Positions 21,251 through 33,430 are shown, numbered from the stretch's first letter. The stretch is DNA of 64,000 bases from Rhodosorus marinus (GCA_029953675.1 JAMWBK010000010.1:248001-312000); one strand, 5' to 3'. Program-made: numbers and translations. The notes: generated from the letters alone by a model not told the origin.

Positions 21251-21699
21251 TCCAGTTGAGATAGGACGCCATTTTCGCTGGAAGAGGCTGGGAGTGGCGT
21301 GGGAGTTTTGGGTCAATAGTTCGCTGCTTGTACGATAAAAAGAATTATGCAGGTTTCAGGATGTCGCATGGCGAGTTGCCTCAGACAACTAGATCCTTCA
21401 CGGCGTGTGGATCGTCACTACACATGCACTAACATGCCAACAACTATTGGGGATCGGGACGTGAGACCGTCCACGGCGGCTCCTTCTTCTTGCTGACCAA
21501 TCCAAGTTTGGTATCACAACCCCGATCATCGTGTCCATGGTAGGTAGTCGCTTACTAGACGAAGCAACGAGTCTGGAGATGTGCATCCTCGGAGGCAATG
21601 AGCATCGAGGGTACGGGATTTGGAACTGCAGATATTCGTGATCCTACTCTCGTTCTCTCGCCAGTGATGGCCGAAAGAGGGTTAGAAGGTTTTGGTGGG

Positions 21700-22150
21700 C
21701 TTTGGCATCACCCATTTCTTTAGAAACGTGATCCAATCCCTTCATATATGGCATGCAAGTTGCGCCGCCGATCGAAGCCGGTCCGCTGTGCAGAACATCA
21801 AAAGCGTTTCCATTTCAAAAAAATGAACGGGTTTGTTTGGAGAGTCCACCAGGATGACTTGTGCAAATGACCGGTCCCTCTCGATGGCTTGCTTCTAATT
21901 AGCAAAACTATTCGGGTCGGGACTCACCATGCACACGAATCGCTCGCGGCTGCCTCCGGATAACCAGGTCTAAAACAGAAGATGCAGAAATCATCAAAGC
22001 AGCAAACCAACGAGACAAAAAAAGAAAGATTCAAACGCCCTCTTAAGCGGTCCGGTGTTCTTGTAGCAGTCGTATTATTCCGGGTAGGACATATCAGAAA
22101 CCCCTTCTCGGTATCTTGACCAACTGCATGATAATCATACTCTAGCGAGA
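21700..22150 (-). CDS. possible small minus-strand gene, unidentified
   Basis: Weak candidate. A minus-strand open stretch around 21,750-21,890 reads RSFAQVILVDSPNKPVHFFE and METLLMFCTADRLRSAAQLA. Upstream, a piece ending in a donor (LVIRRQPRAIRVHG then GTGAGT at about 21,927) follows an acceptor TTTTAG near 21,972. A further open piece lies near 22,030-22,080. No family was recognised and the start and stop are unknown. The composition looks protein-like, but the exons are short. Confidence 0.3.
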
Positions 22151-24042
22151 CATCTTAAAAACCAATAGTCCAGATTTTCAAGTAGTGAATTCTCCATTCA
22201 CAAAGTTCGAATGGGCCTCACCCTCCGTCACGCTCACAACCAAACCCGAAACTCCTACCCCATACGCCACAAAAGAAACAACGCTATAAGAGTCACCACA
22301 CTACTAGATTGATGTCAGTCATTATTGCACCGTGCTCATTCCTGAAACGGAAGCCTTAAAACCATAATGGCGCGGCCCTCTATTTTATTTCAATATTTCA
22401 GCTGTTTTTCAATCCCTTTCGTGCACAGAATTCAAAAGGGTATGTACCGGTCGTTGACAAAACCCTTTCCCCTCCCTCCCCCTGCCGGGGGGATTTTTTC
22501 TTTGATCATTGCGAGTCCATTCTCCCGAGAGGAGACGCGGTGTCTGACACTCTCAGAATAATATTAAAAACACGAAATCTTCGAGATGGACCTTCTGACA
22601 CTGAACTTTGCTTTAGACGTCCGTTACCAAAAACCATTCCTATATTTTGAATCTGCAATGGCTCGTTTCCGCCATAAGTTCTTAAAAATATGACTTGTCC
22701 CATCCTTTTTTCGTATGTCCCAATCCGTACTCGGCTTAGTACGTCATTTCGAAACTACCGTTCTCGATTTTTCTACGCCCCAGGGGTTGAGAGAAGAATA
22801 CTCTCAACCCTTTCATGAATACCGCAACGCCCTATATGAAAAATGTTCCCTGCAGTTCAAAATTTTCGTGCTGAAGGTAACCCCCCTCCACCCCTATGGT
22901 CATGTATATCCACAGCTTTGACCAATTGTCGGTGGGGACCCCCCATTCAAACCAGGTACCCAATCATACTTGTCTGGAAAGTCAGTCTGTCCAATCACAA
23001 ATAAGATCCAAACTATCATATCCCAGTTTCGCATCCCACCCCTCTTCAAGTTCGTCCGCAATTTTTTCATCTCCCAGACCCTACCCTTTTCGAGGGTAAA
23101 AAACTCTACTCATGACTAATAAAACTTGTAATAAACACTATTTTCCAATTACAACAAAAAATACCCACCCCAGCGGTTTGTTCAACTTATACATCCTAAA
23201 ACAAGAACAGCCAACCTCCCTGTCCCAAGGCAAAATATAGGTATTTCTCTCTTTGCTAAGAAAACCTAACAAAAAGAAAATTGCATCCCTGAAGGACAAA
23301 ATCGTACTCGAAAACTGAGCTAGGTCTTTAAAATATATCATTATTTGATATCTTGCAAACGAACTACGAATACAAACCCCCCCCCCCCCCTCGCGGGGAA
23401 AAAGGAAAAGATAGCAAGATGGAGGGGGTCAAGTGAAGAGGTGAAAAAAGTGGTTTGTGCTTTGCGGTTTTTTTTTCTTTTCTAATTCTCTTCTGAACGT
23501 AGGAGCGACTTTTAGCAATACTTTTTGTTTGGCCAATTGATATCCAACGAAAAACGACCAATGTTTCTTCCTGGATTTGGATTAACACCGAAGAGCGTTG
23601 ATGTCGATTTAGAGGACTGCGACATTGGTGGTGCCTTTGCAAGGAGTCTGGTTTGGGTGTGAGGGCAGCAGTAGCATTTAGCAAAAGAGCAATCTGTTCT
23701 TCTCTTTGCCTATTGCTCCTGTGTGTTAAAGCTAGGCTGACTTGGATGAGCCTCTTGACCTAAGCTTTCGTTGAAAGAGTCTTTAAAGAGAGGGGATTGA
23801 TTGAGTGGATGAAGAAGTAGTCATGGATGTGATGTATGAGACTTCGCGATCTTGAGTGTTGTATAGGTGTGCGGAATCTTGCTGAACGGCAATGGATCAA
23901 CGGTGGGTACATGAAATCGAACTGTGTCGCCCATCTTTTGCAGGCGCTGATTATGGCTTCTGCCTTTTCTTCCATGATTTGCAGTAGCAGTCTCTTCGAA
24001 GCCAGGGGCGAACTTGTGGCCACCTATTCATCGCTCAGCACG
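22151..24042. other. gene-poor stretch
   Basis: No gene recognised. It holds a 10-bp hairpin at 22,784-22,810, C-runs (a 12-C run near 23,380), AT-rich sequence at 23,100-23,350 and the repeat-like motif GATTGATTGAG at 23,795-23,805. The last lies about 240 bp upstream of the next plus-strand gene. Sequence 23,440-24,040 becomes G+T-rich, as in other leader regions here. Confidence 0.35.
22784..22810. repeat. 10-bp perfect inverted repeat, 7-nt loop
   Basis: GGGTTGAGAG (22,784-22,793) and CTCTCAACCC (22,801-22,810) can pair around AAGAATA, extendable by a G-T and an A-T pair. It lies in a gene-poor stretch, with no flanking T-run typical of a terminator. Confidence 0.55.
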
Positions 24043-24524
24043 ATGGAGAAAGAGAACATTGGCTCAAGAGAGCAGCAGAAGAACTCTGAACAGCGTACCC
24101 CTCTGGCTCCGAGAAAAGTTGCCGAAAACTTTTCCAGGGACGATTCGACAAAGGTGCAGGGAGAAATGTCCAAGTCGCTCCGGATTGGTCTAAAAAGAAA
24201 GAGATCATCTCCAGCGACTGAGGAGGTAAGGCATAATATTCACATTCGTCTGAACGCTCCTCGAGGTGAATTAACCTCTGCTCGTCACGTCACATCTTTC
24301 AGGTTCATCTGCGAGAGCCGCTTCCCGTGAATCTTTTCTTCTCGAGAATAGGATTCGATATCCCTCCCCGTCCTAGGCCAGACCCCAATCTGGTCAAATT
24401 CCAGAAAGTGTATATGACTGATGAAGAATCCAAGCTGCTTCAGCGTAGAGCGAGCGAGAGATCCCAGTGGCCACCCGCAATCAAGGCCCAGCTAAACCCG
24501 AGAATGAGAAGACACTTTAACTAA
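24043..24524 (+). CDS. small basic protein, unidentified, 2 exons
   Basis: Not recognised. Exons 24,043-24,225 and 24,303-24,524 join in phase 0 across a 77-bp GT-AG intron to give 134 residues. The N-terminal half is hydrophilic with a basic cluster (GLKRKRSS) that could be a nuclear signal. The C-terminal half has PPRPRPDPNLVKFQKVYMT and ends IKAQLNPRMRRHFN. The start MEKENIGSREQQ is chosen because it begins the hydrophilic stretch; the frame is open further upstream to a Met at 23,836. It faces the leucyl-tRNA synthetase gene tail to tail. Confidence 0.55.
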
Positions 24525-25057
24525 CCCCTTTTCCTATTGTAAAGTTCCGCTCCTCCCCTTTTTTTAAAAGAAAACACTCTTCAATTCCTGAAATCAGCCT
24601 TGTCGTTTTCGATTAACTCCCTCTCGAGCTCTCAAGCCCACTTCCAGTTGCATCGGACGCATTCGAATATAGCGCCCTCAACATACTCAGAATCGATACG
24701 TCTTCCCCTCACCCCCCGCCCCAAACGACCCAAACGACACCGGTTCGATCCCGAACAGTCGGGACGTATCTCATGGTGTCCAATTAAATTCTTTCGTGAA
24801 TTGAGGATTGGCCAATAGTGCACGTCTAAACTCAATGGTCTTTGATGAGAATTCGGGGGGCACTCAAGAGATTGGGTTTTCTTGTTGGAAGTTGATGGGG
24901 CATCGGGGTCTAGCTTCGGCGTTTCGGCCGGTGATACAAAGTACAGGGTACAGGTGTGTTTCTTTTAATTTGGATCCATGGATTGTTACAAGGTCTCTTA
25001 GGTATATAGAGGCCAAACAGCTCTAGGAAACGATTAGATAAATGGCCCGTTCGACCT
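24525..25057. other. convergent spacer
   Basis: Lies between the stop codons of the small basic protein (plus) and leucyl-tRNA synthetase (minus). I see nothing coding; the overlapping short frames on both strands carry no motif. Confidence 0.3.
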
Positions 25058-28000
25058 CTACGCGACAAAGTTGACTAGTTTGTTGGGTACGAAGACGACT
25101 TTCTTGATCGGCTTTCCATTGACCTCGTCGCCATGTATCTTGAGTGCAGAGCGTGCAAATGCTTCAGCAGCGTCCTTATCTAGCCCCACTGCGGTGCTCA
25201 ATCTCAATTTTTGCTGAAGCCAGCAGAAAACCAAAGATTCAGTATGTTTCTTTCCAGACATTCCTGTCGAAACGTAGTTCTCAAAAGCATGTATGATGAG
25301 CTACGAGCTTACTTTTCCGTTGATCAAAAGGGAGTATTGAACCTCGTCAACTGCTAGATGCTCCTCATTGTGCTTCGGCCAAGGCACTTTCGAGACCGAA
25401 CCGCTGTGGCCAAGCTTTTCCCATAGTTCCTCCGTTAAGTGCGGTGCGTAGGGGGATAAAAGTACTACGAATGGCTCCAATAGACATCTACCAACAAAGC
25501 CGAAAAGAAAAAAAAATCAGCCCAAGCAAAGCAAAATATGGTGCAGGCAGATCGCTGCATACCTGTCAATTGGTCCCTCCCACTTCATGGCAGTGTTAAT
25601 GTACTCCATCATCGAGGCGAGGGCTGTATTGAACTTCATTTCCTCTGTCAATTGCGTAACGGTCTTGATTGTACCGTGCAAAGCTGCTAGTTGCTCTTTC
25701 GATGGGTTCGCGTTCTCTGAAATCATGGGGTTTAGGGGAGCATTCCCGTCTTCATCTTCCTCGGTAAAGATGCGCCAGACCTTTTGGAAAAACCTGTATA
25801 CGCTTAGAGCGAAGCAATCAGACATGACATGTATGAAATCACAACCATAACCGTGTCAAGCACTTGTAGTCTTCGAATACCTGGATAATCCTTGAACACC
25901 AGTAGTAGTCCAGGGCTTCACCTGCTCCAAAGGTCCCATGAACATCAAATAACAACGCAATGCGTCTGCTCCGTGTTCTTGGATAACGTCATCGGGATTC
26001 ACTACGTTCCCTCTGCTTTTCGACATCTTATGCGAGCGGGCTTGCACGCGGACCTCCGGGTTGCTCTTGAGGAAGAAGCTGTCCCCCTTTTTTAAGAGGT
26101 CCTTTGCATCCATCTGGGGGGGATGCAACACGTCCACTTCAGTCATGGCGCTTGACGAATTCGCCACGTTCCGGTGCCCCGATGCGGAAGTAGCATACCT
26201 GCTCGCCAAAAACCCTCTCTCCAGTTCTCTTAATCGTCTCATCAACCTCATTTATCAGCTTCGTGGAAACATAATCTCCTGAGGCGTCCTTGAATCCCGT
26301 GTACTCCACATTCCCCAGGATTATGCCTTGATTAACTAGCCGCTGGAACGGCTCCTTGGTACTTACCACTCCACAGTCGTATAGAACCTGACAAGGACAA
26401 ATCACTCAGCACTCTGCTGACTGAGCAATTTCCTTTGCATGAATACCTACCTTGTGCCAAAACCTTGCGTACAGCAGGTGAAGAACGGCGTGTTCCACGC
26501 CGCCAACATACAAATCGACCGGCATCCAGTACTTCTCCAAGTCCCGATCGACAAGGACGTCGTCGTTCTCAGGGTCAATATACCGCAAATAGTACCTTGG
26601 GTTCGCCGAAAAGTGAGTTAGATGGCGTGAAGGTTGTCAGTCACAAAACTTAATGATGGCAGAGTACGGTTGGTTGCTTCTGGTCCCGTACCAGCAGCTT
26701 CCAGCCCACTGGGGCATCGTGTTTGTCTCACGGACAGCGTCTTTACCAGTCTCTTTGTCCTTAACCTGAACCCAAGAATCAATCGTGGACAGCGGCGATT
26801 CTCCAGTTCCGCTGGGCTGGTACGTATCGACATCTGGCAGTACCAGAGGGAGCTCTGAATCATGTAATGCTCTTGGCTCTCCGTCGACGAAGACGATGGG
26901 AAATGGCTCTCCCCAGTACCGCTGCCTTGAGAAAAGCCAATCCCGCAACTTGTATTTAACCTGCGCGGCATGAGAACGCGACGTTGGCATTTCAGGCGTT
27001 GGAAGGAGCAGTTGCAACCTACGATGTGCATCCAAAGAAAGGACAATCCGTGGACATTTTCAGTCGCATACAGTCCATCTCCCAAGACCAGTTTCAGCAA
27101 AATTCTCCTTCAATTTCATTTTCGCTTCAGCTGCGTCCATGCCGTCCAAATCCAGGGAAAGCGCGTTGTTCCAGTTCACTATCTTTCCAGGTCCATCATA
27201 AGCAGATTTCGAAATGTCACCGCCAGTAACGACCTCCATAATCGGGAGGTCAAACTCCGTTGCAAATTCAAAATCTCTCTGATCATGAGCAGGAACAGCC
27301 ATAACGGCACCAGTTCCATAACCTTAATAAAGACAAAACCCGGCTTCAGGAGGGGCCATGTCTAGCTAGAGAAGGCTCGGGTGAACAGTACCCCCGAGAA
27401 CGTAGTCGGCAACCCACAGCGGCACTTCCTCGCCATTTACTGGGTTGATTACCATCGACCCAGTCCAGACACCTGTCTTCTTAGTGGCGCCCTCTCCAGT
27501 TCTGTCGCGATCACTCTTCATGATGGCTTCTTGAATGTATTGCTCGACCGATTCCCTCTGTCCTTCTGCAACGAGCTCCATGATGCTTCAACGTCACAAT
27601 GAGGAAAAAAGAAAGCATTTGGCATGTCAGACACAATTCTACCCCCACGAACTGTACTGGACAACTTAAGGGCTTCAATGTTAGCGTTCGTTCCCAGGCT
27701 TAACCCGTGCCGCGCGCAGGCGCTAGGGCCAACTACTCATTTCATCATCGAACAATCACAGTTTTGCAGTATTTAAAACCTACTTCTCATATTCAGGAGC
27801 TAGGCATACGTAGCTCACTCCGCAAATTGTCTCCGGTCGGGTTGTATAAACTGAAATTGATCTAAAACAGACCAGAGAGTCGACCACCAACTTAGCCGAT
27901 GTTCGACGTTGCGACACTCCTAGAGGAAACATCATACCTATCAGAATGAGACTTGACATCAAAGGACATTTCCGTCCCTTCAGATCGACCAATCCATTCC

Positions 28001-28879
28001 CGCTGCATGGTCTTCAGGCTCTCTGGCCAATCCAGTGTATCGAGGTCTTCAAGCAGTCTTTCCGCGTACTCTGTGATCCGCAACATCCACTGACGCATTG
28101 GTCTCCGTTCCACTGGAAATCCTCCGCGCTCCGACTTGCCATTGATCACTTCCTCATTTGCAAGCACAGTGCCAAGTTCGGGGCACCAGTTCACTGGGAC
28201 CTGAGAATATCGATAAGAAGAGTGTTGGCTCAAAACTCAAAATCCTGCTCCCGCTCCCGACGGCAGCGAAAGTGCGCGGGACCCCCACCTCCGCCTGGTA
28301 CGCCAGTCCTCTCTCGAATAATTTAAGGAAAATCCATTGAGTCCACTTGTAGTATCTCTCATCGGTCGTTGAAAGTTCTCGATTCCAGTCATAGCTCATT
28401 CCAAGCCGTTTCAACTGGGATCGAAAGCGGTCTACGTTCTTCTTCGTAGTTTCCCGTGGATGAGTGCCGGTCTGAACCGCATACTGCTCAGCGGGAAGTC
28501 CAAAAGCGTCCCATCCCATCGGATGCAAAACGTTGAAACCTTGGTGCCGCTTGTAGCGTGACAGAATATCCGTCGCCGTGTACCCCTCTGGATGGCCGAC
28601 ATGCAGCCCAGTACCGGACGGATACGGAAACATGTCCAGCGCATAGAACTTCTTCCTCTCCTCGAGCTCCTTCCCCGCCTTGGGCACATCAGGCGTTCTG
28701 AACGTTTCCTGCTCGTCCCATACTTTCTGCCACTTGGGTTCAACTTTTAAATGATCGTACGCCATCATCGCAACAGTGCGACGTTTCCCAAGCCATTTTT
28801 CTTTCTTCAGGCCAATATTCCTGCGCCCTTGCAGCGCAAAACCACCTCCGCCCAAAAAGCCCAACTCCATTTTGTCCAA
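25058..28879 (-). CDS. leucyl-tRNA synthetase, bacterial/organellar type, multi-exon
   Basis: Multi-exon gene for a class I aminoacyl-tRNA synthetase that charges tRNA-Leu; the bacterial architecture points to plastid and/or mitochondria. Seen: N-terminal extension [15 protein letters not shown] (transit-peptide-like, Gly-Phe motif), then [33 protein letters not shown] with the HIGH-type HVGH at residues 93-96, [29 protein letters not shown] and [11 protein letters not shown]. The editing-domain block [14 protein letters not shown] lies near 27,800. [14 protein letters not shown] follows near 26,010, and the C-terminal domain with LINGK and [16 protein letters not shown] closes the protein. 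At least eight exons, with introns mostly 50-100 bp. An intron splits AYQAE from VPVNWCPEL near 28,200-28,310. Start Met at 28,879; Met4 is equally possible. Confidence 0.95.
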
Positions 28880-29902
28880 AGCGAAACAGCGCTCAGCAAC
28901 CAGAGCCGGATGCTATCAAATTATCCTCAACCCCACAAGATCCCCAGATCAAGGAAAAGCAGAGCTCCCGGGGCTACACTCAGGTCCCCTCTGACCGATC
29001 CCTTGAATCCCAGAAACCCAAATACTATATGCACAAGCGTTGAAGCCTGCCCGCCCCTACACACCCACTCAACTCACCGGCCGGACTTCAGCTCCACTTC
29101 TAAAAAGCTTTGTTTTCTAACCAAAATCTATTCAGCGTTCCAATGCCTTTCAGTGAACTCTCTTTCCAAACTCTAGCGGGCTGCACTAGATCGAAGGAAG
29201 TACAACGTCATGACCGCCAACTCTGCCAGTCGATGCCCGCTCACACCGAACTCCACTCTACATTCCTACCACAATATTAATAAGAGACAAACCCAAGATG
29301 ACTGACGAACGTTAATATTGAATATAATATATTTTAACAATTATTTTCGTATTATATTGATTGAAATCAACTATTGTTCTGAAAACGATGTCTCTTATTT
29401 CATAGTCAATCTCTCAATCTCGTCACCAAGTATATTGAGAGGAGAGACGGATTATATAACATTGGCTTTTTTCTCCCATGAAAGGAAATGTTCGATTGGA
29501 TTCATGTTATTTTAATATTTTACACCGTCTGTCTCTGTTGTGTGTGTGCTTTGGCTCGGATGTCACAATCTGGATTACCGCCGGTGAATGGGTTAGGAAA
29601 CATGACAATGTTAATGATCGTGAGTTCGAATCTCAAGGATATCGATGCATTGGGGTATTAGGACGTGGTCGGAAGGAGTCGGGGAGGAATGCGAGGGTAG
29701 CATTTTGTGATTTCCGTTCGGCAGACTGTGGGCAAGAGGGTGGGAGGCGTGATTCTATTGAAGGAGGCTAGGGGCCAGGTCTGTTGGTGCCATTGGGATA
29801 TGAGCGGCTTGGGTTTGAGGTTCCGCGTGGACGCGTAGCGATGAGCGGTGTTTCGCTTGATTTGCTCCGTGTATAATGGCGCAGTGATTATTTTGCAACT
29901 GG
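28880..29902. promoter_or_regulatory. divergent intergenic region with AT-rich core
   Basis: Between leucyl-tRNA synthetase (minus) and a coiled-coil protein gene (plus). The left part is A+C-rich (40 of 60 at 28,921-28,980) and the right part G+T-rich (40 of 60 at 29,641-29,700). The AT-rich core at 29,290-29,380 contains TATATTGATTGAAA (29,353-29,366), identical to a word at 31,569-31,582. Presumed bidirectional promoter. Confidence 0.45.
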
Positions 29903-30290
29903 ATGGAGAGAGATCTGGCAAGTCTAGAGCTACTAGAAACTCAGCTCAGAGATCTGAGGGCTAGAATCGAACCGTTGAGAGCTACGAAAGAGCGTCTTGA
30001 GGAAGATCTTCTACTTTCTCGTCTTGCAGTTCAGGCTATAAAGTCGAGGTCCAAGGAGGGTGCCAGATCCGTGATGTTGGTCAGGGATATTCTGGCCCTA
30101 GAATCGTAAGTTTGGAAGTGCTGGGGCTTGCGTCGTGTACCGAAATGGCTTGTGCATAGCTGAATTTTTGTGTTTGCGGTTTTTGCTTGACCACAGTTCA
30201 AGCCTTAGGATACAGGGTCTGGCTCGCAGAGCGATGCAGGCTCAAAGGCAGGAGGATGAACTCTCAAGTGCGAAGAGAGAGGCTAAATGA
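29903..30290 (+). CDS. small coiled-coil protein, 2 exons, unidentified
   Basis: Exons 29,903-30,105 and 30,197-30,290 join in frame (Ser codon split 2/1) to 98 residues. The first 45 residues have a heptad pattern rich in Leu, Glu and Arg (LASLELLETQLRDLRARIEP, LRATKERLEEDLLLSRLAVQ), so a coiled coil is likely. The end is hydrophilic (DELSSAKREAK). It could be a prefoldin-like, kinetochore or tethering subunit, but no signature decides this. Confidence 0.55.
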
Positions 30291-30449
30291 TCATGCTTAC
30301 CACGGGAACACGTTGGAGCTTTGCTGTCTGTAGTTCCCCATCCGTGGCGGAGGGAGAAGTTGTACTGCTCGCGAATTGCTTCCATCATACATACGGGATA
30401 GCACAGACAGGGTATGCTGGGGCATCCCTGGTCCGTAATCCTCGATTCG

Positions 30450-31000
30450 TTTCTTCCCCGCGTGTACAGGATCAAACAGTCGAAGGTAGATCCTAGAAAT
30501 TTAGGATGAAAAGTCGTCAGTAAGCAAGTAGACCCAACACCGACTGAACGCCCGCCACTGTCTTGGACTATTAACTCTCTTGCGAGGGCATTAAACCTGA
30601 AGCGACTTGAAAAGATAACTGTGCGTATTTTCTTCAACTGAGAAATAGTAGAATGCACTTCCAGTTGGTACGATTGAAGTTCCAACCGCTGGGCCAAGTC
30701 CTGCATGCTACAAAAGGTCAAACGAAGACTCTGGCCCCCAATCGCAGTATTTCTCTATGTTGCTTTCTACACCGGTCTCCCGACCCTGCAATCAAGTACA
30801 CCACCAACTAAGAACGGGCCCAGTTCACCAAATCCGACTTATTTTAGGAAACGTGAAAGGAAAGTTCATCAAGAGTGAGACACTAAGAGCTTGTTGATGC
30901 CATCTTGCCGTCAGTAGAAATCAAGAGTTCCTACTCGCCAAAAGTTAACCTAGCCAGTCCACATAATCTGTTCGAAAAATCAGCCACTCGTGAAAATCGC
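30450..31000 (-). CDS. possible minus-strand gene, unidentified
   Basis: A minus-strand frame is open from about 30,721. Its best part is a helical, Leu/Gln-rich segment just after a GCAG acceptor near 30,705 (DLAQRLELQSYQLEVHSTIS, QLKKIRTVIFSSRFRFNALA). An upstream open piece (TGVESNIEKYCDWGPESSFD) follows another acceptor near 30,790. Splicing and both ends are unresolved, and it would converge on the coiled-coil gene. Confidence 0.33.
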
Positions 31001-32611
31001 AACATTATCAAGCTGGAGGATGCATTCGAGACAGTTTTAGAAGTGCTCCACTGTCGAGGTAAAACCTCAATCAATCATGTACCGTTTGCCCTAGTAGCTC
31101 GCCTACCTCGTTACAACTGTCTCACGAATCGAATACTCCGATTTCCAAAGTCTCCGGCTCAGGGGTTTAACCCAGTTCCAAGTCAATAGAGGCTTTTGAG
31201 AAAGGGCAAGAACAGCGCAGAAATAATGCTCTGCGCTACTCCAACTCTCACGTCAGTCCCCTCACCATCCAACCCAATCCAATCCACCCAAAAAATCTCC
31301 TTCAACATAAAGTACTAACCAAAAATTTCAAAAAAGCATCTCTCCACACAAATCCAAAAACTTCCAATTAAACAGTGGAAAGATCGAACACTACTAAAAA
31401 CAAAACAAAAAAGGAAAACCCTTTTTACGGATGAGAACTAACAGGCCAACGTTTTCTCAATGTTACTTTGTTTAGAAATTTGAAAAAATACAAAACCACT
31501 TCTAAGTATAAATAAAAGCAAATTTCATAAGCAAAAAAAAAATTGATTCGATAGTCAATCCATTAGGATATATTGATTGAAAATCGTTTATCTTGGACTG
31601 TTCTAATTGGGTGAGGATTCCTCGGTGCTAGTTTCGATTGGTAAGCTACGGTCGTACAAAGCGTACATCGACTGAGCGGAGAGACCGGCCTAGATGATTT
31701 GAGAGCAAGTTTAATACTGTTTACCATTTGCTTTTGGTTCGACGCGTCGATGTTTGTTCTGTTCGAGGATGTCAACCCCCTTGGAAGAACTTGCTTTGGG
31801 CAGTAGACACTTTCCAGGGTACTGTTGCAGTTGATTGCTAGTGATCCTGAAGTTCGTCCACTGAAGGAGTTTTCTAACCCCTTCTATTACTTTCGGCCTC
31901 GTTCACATTCGGCTACGCAGAAAATTAGTACTGCAATGCATGACAATAGTAAAATGAGTGATAGAGTCTATCCTCGTTTTTGGGATGTTCCTCCGAAACA
32001 GGACGTCAGCCCTTCAATCTCTGCTTGCACGTACGCCCTAATTGATCCCAAGTTTTTTTCTCGACTGATTACTAGGCAGCATTGAGCGAGCCAGAGCCAG
32101 TTTCTCATCAGCATCGCCTCCCTCCAAGATGGACAAAAGTTAAGGAGCAGCACTCTATCCACCGCAATCCAGCCAATCTCTCCATTCCGACTTAGTCAGT
32201 TGAAGTTGATAAGTAATTCCGTGCTTTGCAAACGGAAGCGCCACCGTTGAGAGAAAAAGTAGTTTCGGAACTTAGAAGCTGATGTTCTTCGATGCAAGCC
32301 CACGCGTGTCCTGTTCTGCTTCCATTATCCCTGCCGAGGCAATCTGCGTTCTATCTTTGAAACGCGTGACTGTTCGCTAGACCCTGGGTGTACAAGCAAG
32401 GGTGGACTGAAAGCAACACTAACCGGTGATATATAGAAACTGAATTTGTTTCACTGGTTGGTAGCCAAGTTCGAATAGCTTCAGCTTGAGTTGTACAAGC
32501 ATTCAATTACTGAACTGAGGATTGGGTGACCGCGCTGGATTGTACTTCTTAGGATGCGCCTGATCGAACGAACACGGAGAAAGGCAGCAGGTTCGTTTCA
32601 GTTGCTACGCA
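31001..32611. other. intergenic or unresolved exons upstream of the Hint gene
   Basis: Includes an AT-rich block at 31,400-31,590 with TATATTGATTGAAA (31,569-31,582). A plus-strand open frame at 31,825-32,085 contains NPFYYFRPRSHSATQKISTA and YPRFWDVPPKQDVSPS. That frame could be an upstream exon of the Hint-domain gene, but I see no motif or clean splice chain linking them. Confidence 0.3.
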
Positions 32612-33430
32612 ATGGATAAGGGCGGGATGTCGGGAGAGAAGGAATGTTGTCAAGAGGATCTGAAGACGTTTGCTGTCAACGTTGACGACATTACGGTCCC
32701 GATGACGCAATTGATCTTCCCAGGGGCACAGGCGGAATGCCTAAAAGGTGGAGGATGGAGTTTCCCTTTGAATCTTTTGTACGCGGGCAACTCCGGCTCC
32801 TTTGCCGACCCGACCCCGAGGTCGCCTGGTACTCCCCGAAGTCTCAGCAGGAGGGCTCTTCGAGTTGAAGAGGTCCGACCTGAAGACTTTGTTGAATCTA
32901 TCGGTGAAAACGGTCGACGAGTATTCTCGAAAGTCTTCTTAATTCAGCACGCTGAACGATTCAGCACGCTGAACGACCAAAGATTGGTGAACTCATGACG
33001 ATTGACTGCGTGGCAGCACTAACTCCGTATTGGCAGGCAGCGTCAAAGTCACTCAAAGCCATATGTTGAGAGGTTCGAAAGAAAAGGACACTTGGCCACG
33101 GCAGAGTCAATTAAGACGGGATGCAAAATATTCGTCATCTCAGATAGGGGAGAGGTCCTCGACGAAGCGAAGGTCGTGCAGGTTACAATGACCTTCGACG
33201 TGGTGATCAATGTTTACACAATGAACAGTCGAATCGTGGTCGATGGCGTTGCGGCGTCTAGCTTGACCGACTTCCTCCCTCCAACTCTGTCCAGAATCTT
33301 GCTCCCCCCTTTAATTGCTTCATCAAAATGCAGTTGGAGACCATCGTCACATCCCTTGATCAACACCTGCATCTCCGCTATACACAATTTCAGCGCTCAC
33401 GATAATCTGACATTCTTTTCGCTGACTTAA
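32612..33430 (+). CDS. Hint (Hedgehog/intein-type autoprocessing) domain protein, frame-disrupted
   Basis: Two exon-like segments carry Hint-module blocks. The first, 32,612 to about 32,983, contains GENGRRVFSKVFLIQHAER, like the 'g...fs.V..f.Hr' block. The second, about 33,036 on, contains HLATAESIKTGCKIFVISDR (like 'A..vk.GD.i.v'), ending MNSRIVVDGVAASSLTDFLP, like the Hedgehog 'G.i.VdgV.AS..t' block. The T-x-x-H block expected between them is visible (GSVKVTQSHML, about 33,034-33,066) but in a different frame from both flanks. An exact 17-bp tandem duplication (32,942-32,975, TTCAGCACGCTGAACGA twice) lies just before the first exon's donor. A one-base change in a short A-run near 33,083 would also be needed. 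Using the second of two adjacent GCAG acceptors keeps one frame open throughout but loses the T-x-x-H block. A catalytic N-terminal Cys is not certain. Family call moderate; pseudogene, sequence error or unusual splicing are all possible. Confidence 0.55.
32942..32975. repeat. 17-bp exact tandem duplication inside Hint coding sequence
   Basis: TTCAGCACGCTGAACGA occurs twice back to back. Seventeen is not a multiple of three, so gaining one unit shifts the frame of the Hint gene. Confidence 0.9.

Noticed and set aside
21480-21545. plus-strand segment resembling the sugar-regulator phrase 'LADQSKFG'
   Set aside because: A single short resemblance without the rest of a domain; chance is likely.
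24720-24780. GGTTCGATCCCG, T-arm-like word
   Set aside because: The stem pairs for only 3 of 5 bases and no D-arm or acceptor stem lies upstream.
29570-29645. GAGTTCGAATCTC, T-arm-like word
   Set aside because: The T-arm pairs well, but no acceptor stem or cloverleaf can be formed with the flanks.
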